Source of the DNA: Burkholderiales bacterium
GTDB taxonomy: Bacteria > Pseudomonadota > Gammaproteobacteria > Burkholderiales > Casimicrobiaceae
Reading direction: 5' to 3'
DNA length: 24,501 nt
Assembly (NCBI GenBank): GCA_025354075.1
Contig: JANXNO010000514.1
Span: 1 to 24,501 of the forward strand
The position numbers and the translations under genes are program-made. Below are positions 7,601-14,295 of the stretch, one piece after another (position 1 is the stretch's first letter; every line of letters begins with the position of its first letter). Below the pieces are notes generated by a model. It had not been told where the DNA came from. It saw only the letters and a program-made list of their open reading frames with translations, and did not search any database.

Positions 7601-8431
7601 GTGCACACGTCAAAATTTTTCGCCGTAGCAATCACAACAGTAATGATGCTCGGCGCGCCGCTCTGCAACGCCGCTGAATCGCCGGATACCGCGGTTGCCG
7701 CCTACCAGCGCAAAGATTACGAGGTCGCGTACCAACTCGCACTGCCCGCTGCGCAGGCTGGCGACGCCAACGCGCAATATCTGGTGGGCTTGCAGCTCTG
7801 ACGCGGCCGTGGTGTGGCGCGCAACGACGCTGAAGCGGCGCGATGGTTTGCCAGCGCTGCAGAGCTTAACCATGCAGCGGCGATGACCGATTTAGCGGCG
7901 ATATATCGGGTGGGTGAAGGCGTTGAAAAGGACACCGTGCGTGCGTTTTCGTTGTCGATGAAGGCCGCAGAAATCGGCAATTCGGCTGCACTTTACGATG
8001 TCGGGCAGGCGTACCAAAAAGGCACTGGCGTGACCAAAGACATGATCCGCGCTAGGTACTGGTTTGAGCGCGCTGATGCGACGGAAGCGGCAGCAAGCTA
8101 GGAAGCAATCCCGCGCGAACAGCGGCCGGCTGGCGGACGGTTTAAAGCCGTCCCCAACGACTGCAAGCCCAGCCAACCGCCGACGTGGTCGATGCGACAA
8201 AGCAACGTAAATCAGGTGACAGGCTCAGTAAGCGCAGTGATCGACAGCGAGGGCCGAATTCGTGGCGTCACTGATCGCAATGTGTCAGTAGACGCGCTTA
8301 AGTACGACGTCGTTGCGTTGTTTAGCGCGTCGCTGCGCTCGCCGAACTGCGTCTTTCCCGAAGAAGCTCGCAACTTTAAATTTGAGATTCCGTTCCGATT
8401 TGAGTTGACTGACTCGGGCTGGCGTCGCTAA
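7601..8431 (+). pseudogene. Sel1-repeat / TonB-C-terminal-domain protein gene broken by two in-frame stops
   Basis: One uninterrupted frame of 277 codons from a GTG at 7601 to TAA at 8429-8431 contains two stops, TGA at 7799-7801 and TAG at 8099-8101, and no frameshift. The conceptual product has a signal peptide (about 1-24, ending PLCNA), Sel1-type helical repeats (about 30-165; visible turns are RGRGVARNDAEAARWF, YRVGEGVEKDTVRAF and YQKGTGVTKDMIRARYWF), and a TonB-C-like domain (about 205-275: GSVSAVIDSEGRIRGV ... CVFPEEARNFKFEIPFRFEL). The first stop falls inside a Sel1 unit, so a fragment ending there would not fold normally. Both stops can be explained by single C-to-T changes (CGA to TGA, CAG to TAG). 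An intact ancestor would be a periplasmic scaffold-type protein. Alternatives are readthrough or a sequencing error. Weak ribosome-binding site at the GTG. Confidence 0.75.
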
Positions 8432-8630
8432 CGCAGAACCAACTCGCAGACGCGGGGATATCTGCCGCGTTTAATTGATACGTCTTTTTAGCTAAAGCTC
8501 TATTTCATTGGGGTAATCGGCTGTTTTCAGTAATAGTCGATAACTAGCAATTTATCCTACTAAGCCCATATGCGACGGCCATTTCAGCAATAAGCTGTTA
8601 CTCAGAATTTCTATCGACACGCTAAAAAAC

Positions 8631-9410
8631 TCATCCCGCCGCAACCGCGCTCAACGCGCACCCTGCTGCCATCAACCCCATACTCGCTGTCATGTGCATC
8701 GCCGAGCCGTAGCCCGCGCAACTCAAGCCCGCGCCGCCGTCTTCGGGTGCCTCTAGCTGTCGTTGGCTGCAATAGACGACTGTCATTTTGAATTTTTTAT
8801 CGCCGCGCGGAAAGCCGTATTGGCGGCGCAGCGTCAGGCGCAGTTTGGCGAGCAGCGCGTCGTGTTCGGTGAACGCTAAATCGCTGGTGACGAGCTTGGT
8901 GGTGTCGGTTTTACCGCCCGATCCGCCGCACACATAAATCGGCAAACCGAGCTTGCGGCAATGCGCCACCAAACCCGCTTTCGCATTCACTTTGTCGATA
9001 GCGTCGATGACGAACGTCGCGTCTGGCGGCAGGATGGTTGCGACGTTCTCGGTACTTACAAAATCGTCGATCACATTCACCATGCAGTCCGGCGCGAAGC
9101 TCAAAATTCGTTCGCGCATCGCGTCGACTTTGTTGCGACCGAGGTTGGCGAAGGTGGCGTGCGCTTGCCGATTGAGGTTGGATTCGGCGACCACGTCCAT
9201 GTCGATCAGCGTGATGTGACCGACGCCTGACCGTGCCAGCGATTCTGCGGCCCACGAGCCCACGCCGCCGATGCCGACAATAACGGCATGCGCCGCGCGA
9301 ATACGCCCAAAGCCGATATTGCCATACAAGCGCAGCAGGCCACCAAAACGACGCTCATCAGCGCTGTCTGCCGCTTGAATCAAAGGTGAAAGGTCGGTCA
9401 CGGAATCCAT
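8631..9410 (-). CDS. tcdA: tRNA threonylcarbamoyladenosine dehydratase (TcdA/CsdL)
   Basis: Cytosolic E1-like, ATP-dependent enzyme that cyclises t6A to ct6A at position 37 of ANN-decoding tRNAs. From the ATG at 9410 the product is 259 residues, normal for the family. It begins with DERRFGGLLRLYG (about 18-30) and the Rossmann nucleotide motif VIVGIGGVGSWAAESLARSG (about 43-62), then LIDMDVVAESNLNRQ (about 68-82) with the adenylation residues, and FVIDAIDKVNAK. The C-terminal SCAGYGSAMHMTASMGLMAA segment is typical. The frame stays open upstream for about 145 codons, but that stretch is Arg/His-rich low-quality sequence antisense to the next gene, so it is not coding. The gene is divergent from a small membrane protein gene, with a 66-bp spacer. 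Confidence 0.94.
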   Translation of the reverse strand: MDSVTDLSPLIQAADSADERRFGGLLRLYGNIGFGRIRAAHAVIVGIGGVGSWAAESLARSGVGHITLIDMDVVAESNLNRQAHATFANLGRNKVDAMRERILSFAPDCMVNVIDDFVSTENVATILPPDATFVIDAIDKVNAKAGLVAHCRKLGLPIYVCGGSGGKTDTTKLVTSDLAFTEHDALLAKLRLTLRRQYGFPRGDKKFKMTVVYCSQRQLEAPEDGGAGLSCAGYGSAMHMTASMGLMAAGCALSAVAAG

Positions 9411-9476
9411 CGTTACGAGCGTATCATCAGCCTGTAATTGCGCAACACCGCTGACAGCAGTAAGGTTCTTCCCATC

Positions 9477-9878
9477 ATGAACAAAGCCCGCGCGACAAAG
9501 TTGTTTTTTGTTGTCCTCACGCTCTGGGTGGCGGTGGCGACAGCGGTCGCAATCGCCAGCGGACGCTGGTTTGCGCTGACCAGCATTCCGGCGGCGTTGG
9601 TGCTGGTGGCGGCGGCGCGAGCGGAACGCTTGTCGCAATCCGCGCAGCTTGCTTGGCCGGTGGTGATGGTGCCGGGCGCGACGTTTGTGTTCGTCGGGTT
9701 CATGCAGGCGCTGGGCTATAGCTGCATGGAAAACGAGCCCGTCGCCGAGCATGTGGCGCTGCGGGTAGCGTTCTTCGCGGTCGGATTTTTGCTGCATCTC
9801 GCGGCGTTCGCTTTGCTCGCGAGTGAGCCTCGTGCCAGCGATCACCCGAGCGGGGAGATTGCGGATAGGATGCCTTGA
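9477..9878 (+). CDS. Small four-helix membrane protein of unknown function
   Basis: A 133-residue hydrophobic protein from the ATG at 9477. Four probable transmembrane helices are visible: about 8-28 (LFFVVLTLWVAVATAVAIAS), 31-48, 60-80 (WPVVMVPGATFVFVGFMQAL) and 95-117 (VAFFAVGFLLHLAAFALLAS), then a polar tail. I recognise no family motif. An in-frame ATG at 9438 would add 13 polar residues; the later start has TAAGG about 12 nt upstream and puts the basic MNKARATK directly before TM1, which is more natural. It is divergent from tcdA and convergent with the DUF3460 gene, with a REP-like palindrome just after its stop. Confidence 0.6.
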   Translation: MNKARATKLFFVVLTLWVAVATAVAIASGRWFALTSIPAALVLVAAARAERLSQSAQLAWPVVMVPGATFVFVGFMQALGYSCMENEPVAEHVALRVAFFAVGFLLHLAAFALLASEPRASDHPSGEIADRMP

Positions 9879-9886
9879 GCGATCTT

Positions 9887-9954
9887 TGTGGGAGCGGTGC
9901 TACAGCGACTGGTGGCAGCTCCCTGTAGGTCGTCGCGGTGACACCGCTCCCACA
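9887..9954. repeat. REP-like palindromic element between convergent genes
   Basis: Perfect 13-bp terminal inverted repeats, TGTGGGAGCGGTG (9887-9899) and CACCGCTCCCACA (9942-9954), enclose a 42-bp core. The core holds an inner pair CTACAG / CTGTAG and a further GCTCCC that can compete for pairing with the left arm. The G-rich GGGAGCGG head is typical of REP elements in gamma- and betaproteobacteria. It fills the space between the stops at 9878 and 9970 and could act as a bidirectional transcription end. No U-tract of the usual length follows. A RAYT transposase is not encoded in the window. Confidence 0.65.
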
Positions 9955-9969
9955 TTTGAAAATGCGTCG

Positions 9970-10152
9970 CTACTTCGTCGCGTAAGGATACGGCTGCTGC
10001 GGTACTTTAGCGGCGGCCTGCTCGCGGAGTTCCTTCATGTCCAGCGGCTTTTTGTCCCACCAGATCGCACGGCCTTTGCGCTGCTCTTCTTCGAGATGCG
10101 GGCGCGCGGTTTTCAGGTCGCGGATGAACTTTGTAATTTCGGATTCGTACAT
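9970..10152 (-). CDS. DUF3460 family protein
   Basis: Small cytosolic protein, 60 residues from the ATG at 10152, of a family found largely in betaproteobacteria and without assigned function. The sequence MYESEITKFIRDLKTARPHL followed by EEEQRKGRAIWWDKKP matches the family pattern well: a helical start, a conserved basic-tryptophan WWDKKP core and a short KVPQQPYPYATK tail. A TTG at 10164 is an in-frame alternative that would add four residues; the family start favours the ATG. It is the last gene of the long minus-strand array, 23 bp after rlmL, and ends before the REP-like element. Confidence 0.85.
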   Translation of the reverse strand: MYESEITKFIRDLKTARPHLEEEQRKGRAIWWDKKPLDMKELREQAAAKVPQQPYPYATK

Positions 10153-10175
10153 GGCAGTCGGCAATTCAAGCTACG

Positions 10176-11381
10176 TTAGCTACTGATTTTAGGCGCTTCG
10201 CCGACAGGCCGCTCACGCTTTGAACCCGCATACAGCTCAAACTCAAACAAGCGGCAATCCAGCGCGCCGTTGAACAGAGGCGTTCGCTTAGAAGGCTTGA
10301 AGCCAATGCCACCGGGCAGCGCGCGGTCGGCGGTGATGAAGCACGCCTTCCAGCCCGCCATCGTTTTTTTGAGCCAGGTGCCGACCAGCGGATACCAGAA
10401 CTTCAAATCTTCAAGCTCGTCGAGACGTTCGCCGTACGGTGGATTGGTCAGCAGCAAGCCATTCGGGCCGGGCGAGTCGAGCGTTTCCATTGCGACGTTG
10501 GTCAATGCCACGCGCGCTGCGTTCGCCTCGCCGCCAATGTTTTGCAGGTGCCTGCGCGTGGTGTCTACGGCCTCCGCATCACGGTCATTGCCGAACAGCA
10601 AACCTTCGGGCAAGGGCTTGCCCGCCTTCGCCGCCGCGTCGCGCATCGCGTGAAAATCGTCTGCCTGAAAATTAAGCATTTTCTCGAACGCGAACGGTCG
10701 CTGCGCACCAGGCGCGAGGCCCATCGCGATCATCGCAGCCTCGGTCAAAATCGTGCCGCTGCCGCACATCGGGTCGAACAGCGGCATCTGCCCTTTCCAG
10801 CCTTTGAGCGCGAGCATGCCTGCCGCCAGATTCTCACGTAGCGGTGCGGCCAAGCCTTCACGTCGATATCCACGCTTAAACAAAGCTTCGCCCGCGAGGT
10901 CAAGGTAGACGGTCGCGGCATGCGTGGTCAGAAACACATGGATGCGCATGTCGGGCATGCTGGTGTTGACCGATGGACGATCCTCGCCCGCCGCACGGAA
11001 GCGGTCGACAATCGCGTCCTTGACGCGCAGCGTCACAAACTCAAGGCTGGTGACCGGCGAGCGAATCGCGTCGACCTGCACGCGAATGGTGTTGTGCGCT
11101 GAGAACAGTTCGGGCCATTCAATGTCACGGGCCAGCGAAAAAATGTCTGCCTCGGAACGGTACTCGTCTACCGCCAATTGCCACAGCACACGGCTAGCAA
11201 TGCGGCTCCACAAACAGATGCGATAGCCCAGTGTGAACGGCCCCTGAAACGCCACGCCACCATCGGTCGGCCCGACGTGCAGCGCGCCGAGTTCAGTCAA
11301 TTCGTCGAACAGCACCTGCTCAAGTCCGCGAGGGCATGGGGCGAAGAATTTTTGCAACGGTTGTGCGGCAGATGTATTCAT
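10176..11381 (-). CDS. rlmL: THUMP-domain 23S rRNA guanine-N2 methyltransferase, RlmL-like
   Basis: S-adenosylmethionine-dependent RNA methyltransferase; RlmL relatives make m2G2445 in 23S rRNA. The product is 401 residues: N-terminal ferredoxin-like and THUMP region (about 8-165, starting KFFAPCPRGLEQVLFDEL), then a class I methyltransferase with LFDPMCGSGTILTEAAMIA (about 201-219) and the catalytic NPPYGERL (313-320). E. coli RlmL is about 700 residues because it is fused to an RlmK domain; this protein is the single-domain form common in betaproteobacteria, so the m7G activity is absent here. An exact substrate position cannot be proven from sequence. It starts 10 bp after the queD stop and is followed by the DUF3460 gene, consistent with co-transcription. 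Confidence 0.88.
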   Translation of the reverse strand: MNTSAAQPLQKFFAPCPRGLEQVLFDELTELGALHVGPTDGGVAFQGPFTLGYRICLWSRIASRVLWQLAVDEYRSEADIFSLARDIEWPELFSAHNTIRVQVDAIRSPVTSLEFVTLRVKDAIVDRFRAAGEDRPSVNTSMPDMRIHVFLTTHAATVYLDLAGEALFKRGYRREGLAAPLRENLAAGMLALKGWKGQMPLFDPMCGSGTILTEAAMIAMGLAPGAQRPFAFEKMLNFQADDFHAMRDAAAKAGKPLPEGLLFGNDRDAEAVDTTRRHLQNIGGEANAARVALTNVAMETLDSPGPNGLLLTNPPYGERLDELEDLKFWYPLVGTWLKKTMAGWKACFITADRALPGGIGFKPSKRTPLFNGALDCRLFEFELYAGSKRERPVGEAPKISS

Positions 11382-11391
11382 TATTATTTTC

Positions 11392-11757
11392 TTACGATCT
11401 TCTCAGTGTGCAGGCATCACCCATGCCATCACGCCACACGCGCACGCTGGCGATGTTTGCGAAATGCGGTTCGACTGCATGCCAGACAAACGTGCAGAGA
11501 TTTTCAAGCGTAGGAACGCCGAGCGTCGGCACCTCGTCGAGGTAATGATGATCCAACTGCTCGCGCACCGCATCCAGCCGCGCGCGCAACAAACCGAGAT
11601 CGCTGACCATACCGCTCTTCGCGTCCGGCACGCCCGTGAGCGACACCTCGCAGTGATACGTGTGGCCGTGAATGCGCTTTGATCCTGCGGCATCAATCGT
11701 GCGCTTGAGAGTGTGTGCAGCGTCGAAGTAAAAACGCTGCGAGATTTCGTGGTTCAT
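11392..11757 (-). CDS. queD: 6-carboxytetrahydropterin synthase-like QueD (canonical cysteine replaced)
   Basis: Zinc enzyme of the 6-pyruvoyl-tetrahydropterin synthase fold; in queuosine synthesis QueD turns dihydroneopterin triphosphate into 6-carboxytetrahydropterin. The product is 121 residues, normal length. Zinc ligands His15 (FDAAHTL) and His30/His32 (IHGHTYH) are present, as are the LDHHYLDEV catalytic Asp-His and the pterin-anchoring Glu in TLENLC. The usual CxxxHGH cysteine, however, is Ser26 (SKRIHGH); Cys36 lies nearby but not in that place. Adjacent queE and queC support the queuosine role. The start has AAGGA 7 nt upstream, inside one arm of the 18-bp inverted repeat that separates it from queE. 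The frame is open further upstream to 12000, but that would read through the repeat and queE. Confidence 0.9.
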   Translation of the reverse strand: MNHEISQRFYFDAAHTLKRTIDAAGSKRIHGHTYHCEVSLTGVPDAKSGMVSDLGLLRARLDAVREQLDHHYLDEVPTLGVPTLENLCTFVWHAVEPHFANIASVRVWRDGMGDACTLRRS

Positions 11758-11761
11758 TCGA

Positions 11762-11840
11762 GATTCCTTTTCGAAATCGGGCAGTGCGCGAAGCCGAGCC
11801 GCAGACAGTGCGCATGCACGGCAAGGCGAGAGCGACAAAG
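11762..11840 (-). repeat. Intercistronic 79-nt repeat, copy A (queE-queD gap)
   Basis: This segment aligns without gaps to 18733-18811 at about 58 of 79 positions (hand count). In the sense of transcription it contains TCGCCTTGC, a 4-bp-stem hairpin (GTGC/GCAC at 11808-11819), CTGCGGCTC and an A/G-rich 3' end that serves as the queD Shine-Dalgarno. In copy B the second base pair of the hairpin is changed on both sides. It is not coding in any convincing frame. It lies inside the larger inverted repeat 11762-11865. Confidence 0.7.
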
Positions 11841-11865
11841 CAATGTTCGATTTCGGAAAGGAATC
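11762..11865. repeat. 104-bp element with 18-bp terminal inverted repeats, filling the queE-queD gap
   Basis: Arms 11762-11779 and 11848-11865 pair at 17 of 18 positions. The right arm begins 1 bp after the queE stop codon and the left arm ends 4 bp before the queD ATG. The left arm contains the queD AAGGA, so in the transcript the ribosome-binding site would be paired with sequence just behind the queE stop. No clear target-site duplication is seen. It looks like a miniature inverted-repeat element or a structured intercistronic RNA. Confidence 0.7.
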
Positions 11866-11866
11866 A

Positions 11867-12499
11867 TTATCGGATGCTGATGACTTTGTGTGTCTGCACA
11901 CTGAGCCGCCATTGCGGATTTTGCAAACACCAGTCAATCGCGAACTGCGTGTTTTCGAGTCGCGACGGGCCGTCCATTGGCTGCACAAATCGATACTCAA
12001 AATCGAGCGCGCTCAAGTAATCAAAGTCCAGCTGCTGTGGCACCACGACCTTTAATTCCTGCCCATGCGTTTGCACCAGATCAGCGCCCGCCTTGGGGCT
12101 CACGCAGATCCAGTCAATGCCGGCCGGAGCCGCAATCGTTCCGTTGGTTTCCACCGCAATCTCGAAGCCCGCGGCGTGCAGCGCAGTAATCAGCGCGTCG
12201 TCGAGTTGCAGCAACGGTTCGCCGCCGGTAGAAACCACCAACGGTTTGCCTTTCGACGTTGCTGGCCATTCGCTCGCAACTGTGGCGGCGAGTTCAGCGG
12301 CAGTGACGTATTTGCCACCGCGAGTGCCGTTCGTGCCCACAAAATCCGTGTCGCAAAATTTGCAGACGGCGGTCGCGCGATCACGCTCCAGCCCGCTCCA
12401 TAAATTGCATCCGGCAAAACGGCAAAACACCGCCGGACGACCGGCGTTCGCGCCCTCGCCTTGCAGCGTGTAGAAGATTTCCTTGACGGCGTAAGTCAT
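11867..12499 (-). CDS. queE: 7-carboxy-7-deazaguanine synthase QueE
   Basis: Radical-SAM enzyme that contracts 6-carboxytetrahydropterin to 7-carboxy-7-deazaguanine, second committed step of preQ0/queuosine synthesis. The product is 210 residues, typical for the proteobacterial form. The N-terminal FYTLQGEGANAGRPAVF is diagnostic. The cluster-binding cysteines follow the QueE-specific C-x14-C-x2-C spacing (Cys31, Cys46, Cys49) instead of the standard CX3CX2C. STGGEPLLQ (about 89-97) is the SAM-binding GGEP motif, and ETNGT and SPKAGAD further on are also family-typical. It starts 22 bp after queC and is followed by the inverted-repeat element and then queD. Confidence 0.95.
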   Translation of the reverse strand: MTYAVKEIFYTLQGEGANAGRPAVFCRFAGCNLWSGLERDRATAVCKFCDTDFVGTNGTRGGKYVTAAELAATVASEWPATSKGKPLVVSTGGEPLLQLDDALITALHAAGFEIAVETNGTIAAPAGIDWICVSPKAGADLVQTHGQELKVVVPQQLDFDYLSALDFEYRFVQPMDGPSRLENTQFAIDWCLQNPQWRLSVQTHKVISIR

Positions 12500-12521
12500 C
12501 GTGACGTCCGCTCATAGTTCA

Positions 12522-13232
12522 TCACGAACGCCATTTCTCAAACCCCGCCTTGCGCAGCGCACACGCCGGACATTCACCGCAGCCATAGCCCCACGTATGC
12601 AGCGTTTCACGCACGCCGTTGTAGCAGGTATGCGTGTGCTCAATCACCAGATTCGTCAGCGTCGCGCCACCCAGCGATTCACCGAGTGCCCACGTATCCG
12701 CCTTGTCGATCCACATCAGTGGCGTCTCAACGCGCAGCTTTTGATCAAGCCCCAGCGACAACGCCACTTGCATCGCCTTCATGGTGTTGTCACGACAATC
12801 CGGATAGCCCGAAAAATCGGTCTCACACATACCCCCAACCAGCACGTTCAAGCCACGCCGATAGGCGACCGTGGCGGCAAATGTCAGGAACAGCAAATTG
12901 CGGCCCGGCACGAAGGTGTTCGGCACGCCATTTTGTTCGTACGCAATCGCAACATCACGCGTCAACGCGGTTTCGCTGATCTGCCCAAGCACGGCAAGAT
13001 CAACGACGTGGTCTTCGCCCAACGTGTCGCGCCATTGCTGAAATGCGGCACGCATCTCACGGAGCGTTTCTTGGCGCACATCCATCTCAATGCGATGGCG
13101 CTGACCATAATCAAAACCAATGGTCTCCACCTGCGCGAAACGCTCCAGCGCCCACGCCAGACAGGTGGTCGAATCTTGCCCGCCGGAGAAGAGTACGAGC
13201 GCGCGGGACGCGTCATCCGTGCTGGAAAACAT
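12522..13232 (-). CDS. queC: 7-cyano-7-deazaguanine synthase QueC
   Basis: ATP-dependent amidase/nitrile synthase that converts 7-carboxy-7-deazaguanine with ammonia to preQ0. The product is 236 residues. The PP-loop SGGQDSTTC (16-24) binds [13 protein letters not shown] (40-49) and VPGRNLLFL (108-116) are family signatures, and the zinc site is Cys203, Cys218, Cys221 and Cys224 (CGECPAC). All residues expected for activity are present. It lies 14 bp after the hemJ-like gene and 22 bp before queE, so queC-queE-queD are read together. No preQ1 riboswitch is recognisable in front of it, as expected for a gene inside a longer transcript. Confidence 0.96.
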   Translation of the reverse strand: MFSSTDDASRALVLFSGGQDSTTCLAWALERFAQVETIGFDYGQRHRIEMDVRQETLREMRAAFQQWRDTLGEDHVVDLAVLGQISETALTRDVAIAYEQNGVPNTFVPGRNLLFLTFAATVAYRRGLNVLVGGMCETDFSGYPDCRDNTMKAMQVALSLGLDQKLRVETPLMWIDKADTWALGESLGGATLTNLVIEHTHTCYNGVRETLHTWGYGCGECPACALRKAGFEKWRS

Positions 13233-13246
13233 GGTCCGGCAGCGCC

Positions 13247-13669
13247 CTAAAACGGCTTCACGACGACCAGAATCACGATGGCAAACAGCGCAAACACGGG
13301 CAGTTCGTTAGCCACGCGAAAGTAGCGTTCAGACCGGACATTGCAGCCATCAGCAAACGCGCGCATTTGCACCAGACACCAGACGTGAAATGCGATCAGA
13401 AATAGCACGAACACGAGCTTCCACATCAGCCATTTGCCCGTAATGCCGTAACCGAACCAAAGCCAACAACCGAACACTATGGTCAGGATAGCGCCGGGTG
13501 TCATGATGCCCCAGAACAGTTTTCGCTCCATGATTTTGAACCGCGCGTCGCCGACAGTATCGACCTGCGACAGCGCCTGCACGTGGTACACGAACAGTCG
13601 TGGCAAATAAAAAATACCCGCCATCCATGTGACCATGGTGATGATGTGAAGCGATTTAATCCAGAGCAT
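13247..13669 (-). CDS. hemJ: HemJ-type protoporphyrinogen oxidase (UPF0093)
   Basis: Small integral membrane protein, 140 residues, of the HemJ family that oxidises protoporphyrinogen IX in haem synthesis in bacteria without HemG/HemY. It begins with the hallmark [20 protein letters not shown] and LFVYH (about 5-29), containing the conserved His8, and has [20 protein letters not shown] (about 48-67). Four transmembrane helices are visible (about 5-25, 52-72, 80-102, 120-138). It lies 14 bp after an alpha/beta hydrolase gene and 14 bp before queC. The link with queuosine genes is positional only. The family call is firm; enzymatic role follows from work on other members. Confidence 0.88.
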   Translation of the reverse strand: MLWIKSLHIITMVTWMAGIFYLPRLFVYHVQALSQVDTVGDARFKIMERKLFWGIMTPGAILTIVFGCWLWFGYGITGKWLMWKLVFVLFLIAFHVWCLVQMRAFADGCNVRSERYFRVANELPVFALFAIVILVVVKPF

Positions 13670-13683
13670 AAGGGGCTGTTTTT

Positions 13684-14295
13684 CTATCGGGGAGTCGTCG
13701 ACACATTGCGTTTAATGACAGCCTTCAATTCCGTCAACCGCCCGTGAAAAAAGTGGCCCGTACCCGGAAACACGGTCACTGGTAAGCCCTGCGGTCGCGC
13801 CCAATTCATCACGTCGGCTAGTGGCACCACGTCATCTTCTTCACCGTGCACGATGATCGTGCTTTTGTCGACTTCAGGTATTTTGAAACGGTTAACGGCA
13901 GGCCCTACGAGCACCAGTTGCTGTGGCTGCGAGCGTGGTAGCAATTGCGTTTGAACGAAGCAGCCAAACGAGAAACCGGCGGCAATTAATGGTGTTGCTG
14001 CGGGCAGCTGCGCTTTCGCCCAGTCGAGCACGGCAGCTGCGTCTTCGGTCTCACCCACGCCGTCGTCGAACATGCCAGCACTATTGCCAACGCCACGAAA
14101 ATTGAAACGTATCGTCGCGCACCGCAACTCCACAAAAGCTTTGGCCAACGTTTGCACCACCTTGTTATCCATCGTTCCACCAAACTGCGGATGGGGATGG
14201 CAAATTAGCGCCAGTGCGACGACCGCCGCGTCGCCAGATTGGGTGAATTCGATTTCGAGTGCGCCGCTGGGCCCATCGATCAGCTGTGTTGTCAT
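13684..14295 (-). CDS. Alpha/beta hydrolase (COG2945-like)
   Basis: Predicted cytosolic serine hydrolase, 203 residues; substrate unknown. The N-terminal CHPHPQFGGTMDNKVVQTL (about 32-50) and FNFRGVGNSAG (about 64-74) are characteristic of this small proteobacterial hydrolase group. The nucleophile is Ser109 in GFSFG, the acid is Asp154 or Asp155 in HGEEDDVVPL, and the base is His181 in GTGHFFHG, so the triad is complete. There is no signal peptide. Its ATG overlaps the stop of the VanZ-like gene by 4 bp (ATGA), showing translational coupling, and hemJ follows after 14 bp. Confidence 0.88.
   Translation of the reverse strand: MTTQLIDGPSGALEIEFTQSGDAAVVALALICHPHPQFGGTMDNKVVQTLAKAFVELRCATIRFNFRGVGNSAGMFDDGVGETEDAAAVLDWAKAQLPAATPLIAAGFSFGCFVQTQLLPRSQPQQLVLVGPAVNRFKIPEVDKSTIIVHGEEDDVVPLADVMNWARPQGLPVTVFPGTGHFFHGRLTELKAVIKRNVSTTPR

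Noticed and set aside
7396..7668. Possible 90-codon minus-strand gene in the 7338-7600 spacer
   Set aside because: No ribosome-binding site, no motif, and it overlaps the start of the Sel1-TonB gene in antisense. The spacer more likely holds divergent promoters.
7799..7801. TGA in the Sel1-TonB gene as a selenocysteine codon
   Set aside because: No SECIS-like hairpin is evident after it, Sel1 units do not use selenocysteine at that position, and a second, different stop follows in the same frame.
8432..8630. Intrinsic terminator between the Sel1-TonB gene and tcdA
   Set aside because: A TAGCTA palindrome and T-runs occur, but no stable GC stem followed by a T-tract was found on either strand.
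9411..9845. N-terminal extension of tcdA to 9845
   Set aside because: The added 145 codons are Arg/His/Gln-rich, overlap the divergent membrane-protein gene in antisense, and precede the normal family start at 9410.
11758..12000. N-terminal extension of queD to 12000
   Set aside because: It would read through the inverted-repeat element and the end of queE; the ATG at 11757 has its own AAGGA and gives the normal family length.
13233..13246. preQ1 riboswitch in front of queC
   Set aside because: Only 14 bp separate queC from hemJ, too short for an aptamer, and nothing resembling one lies in the end of hemJ.
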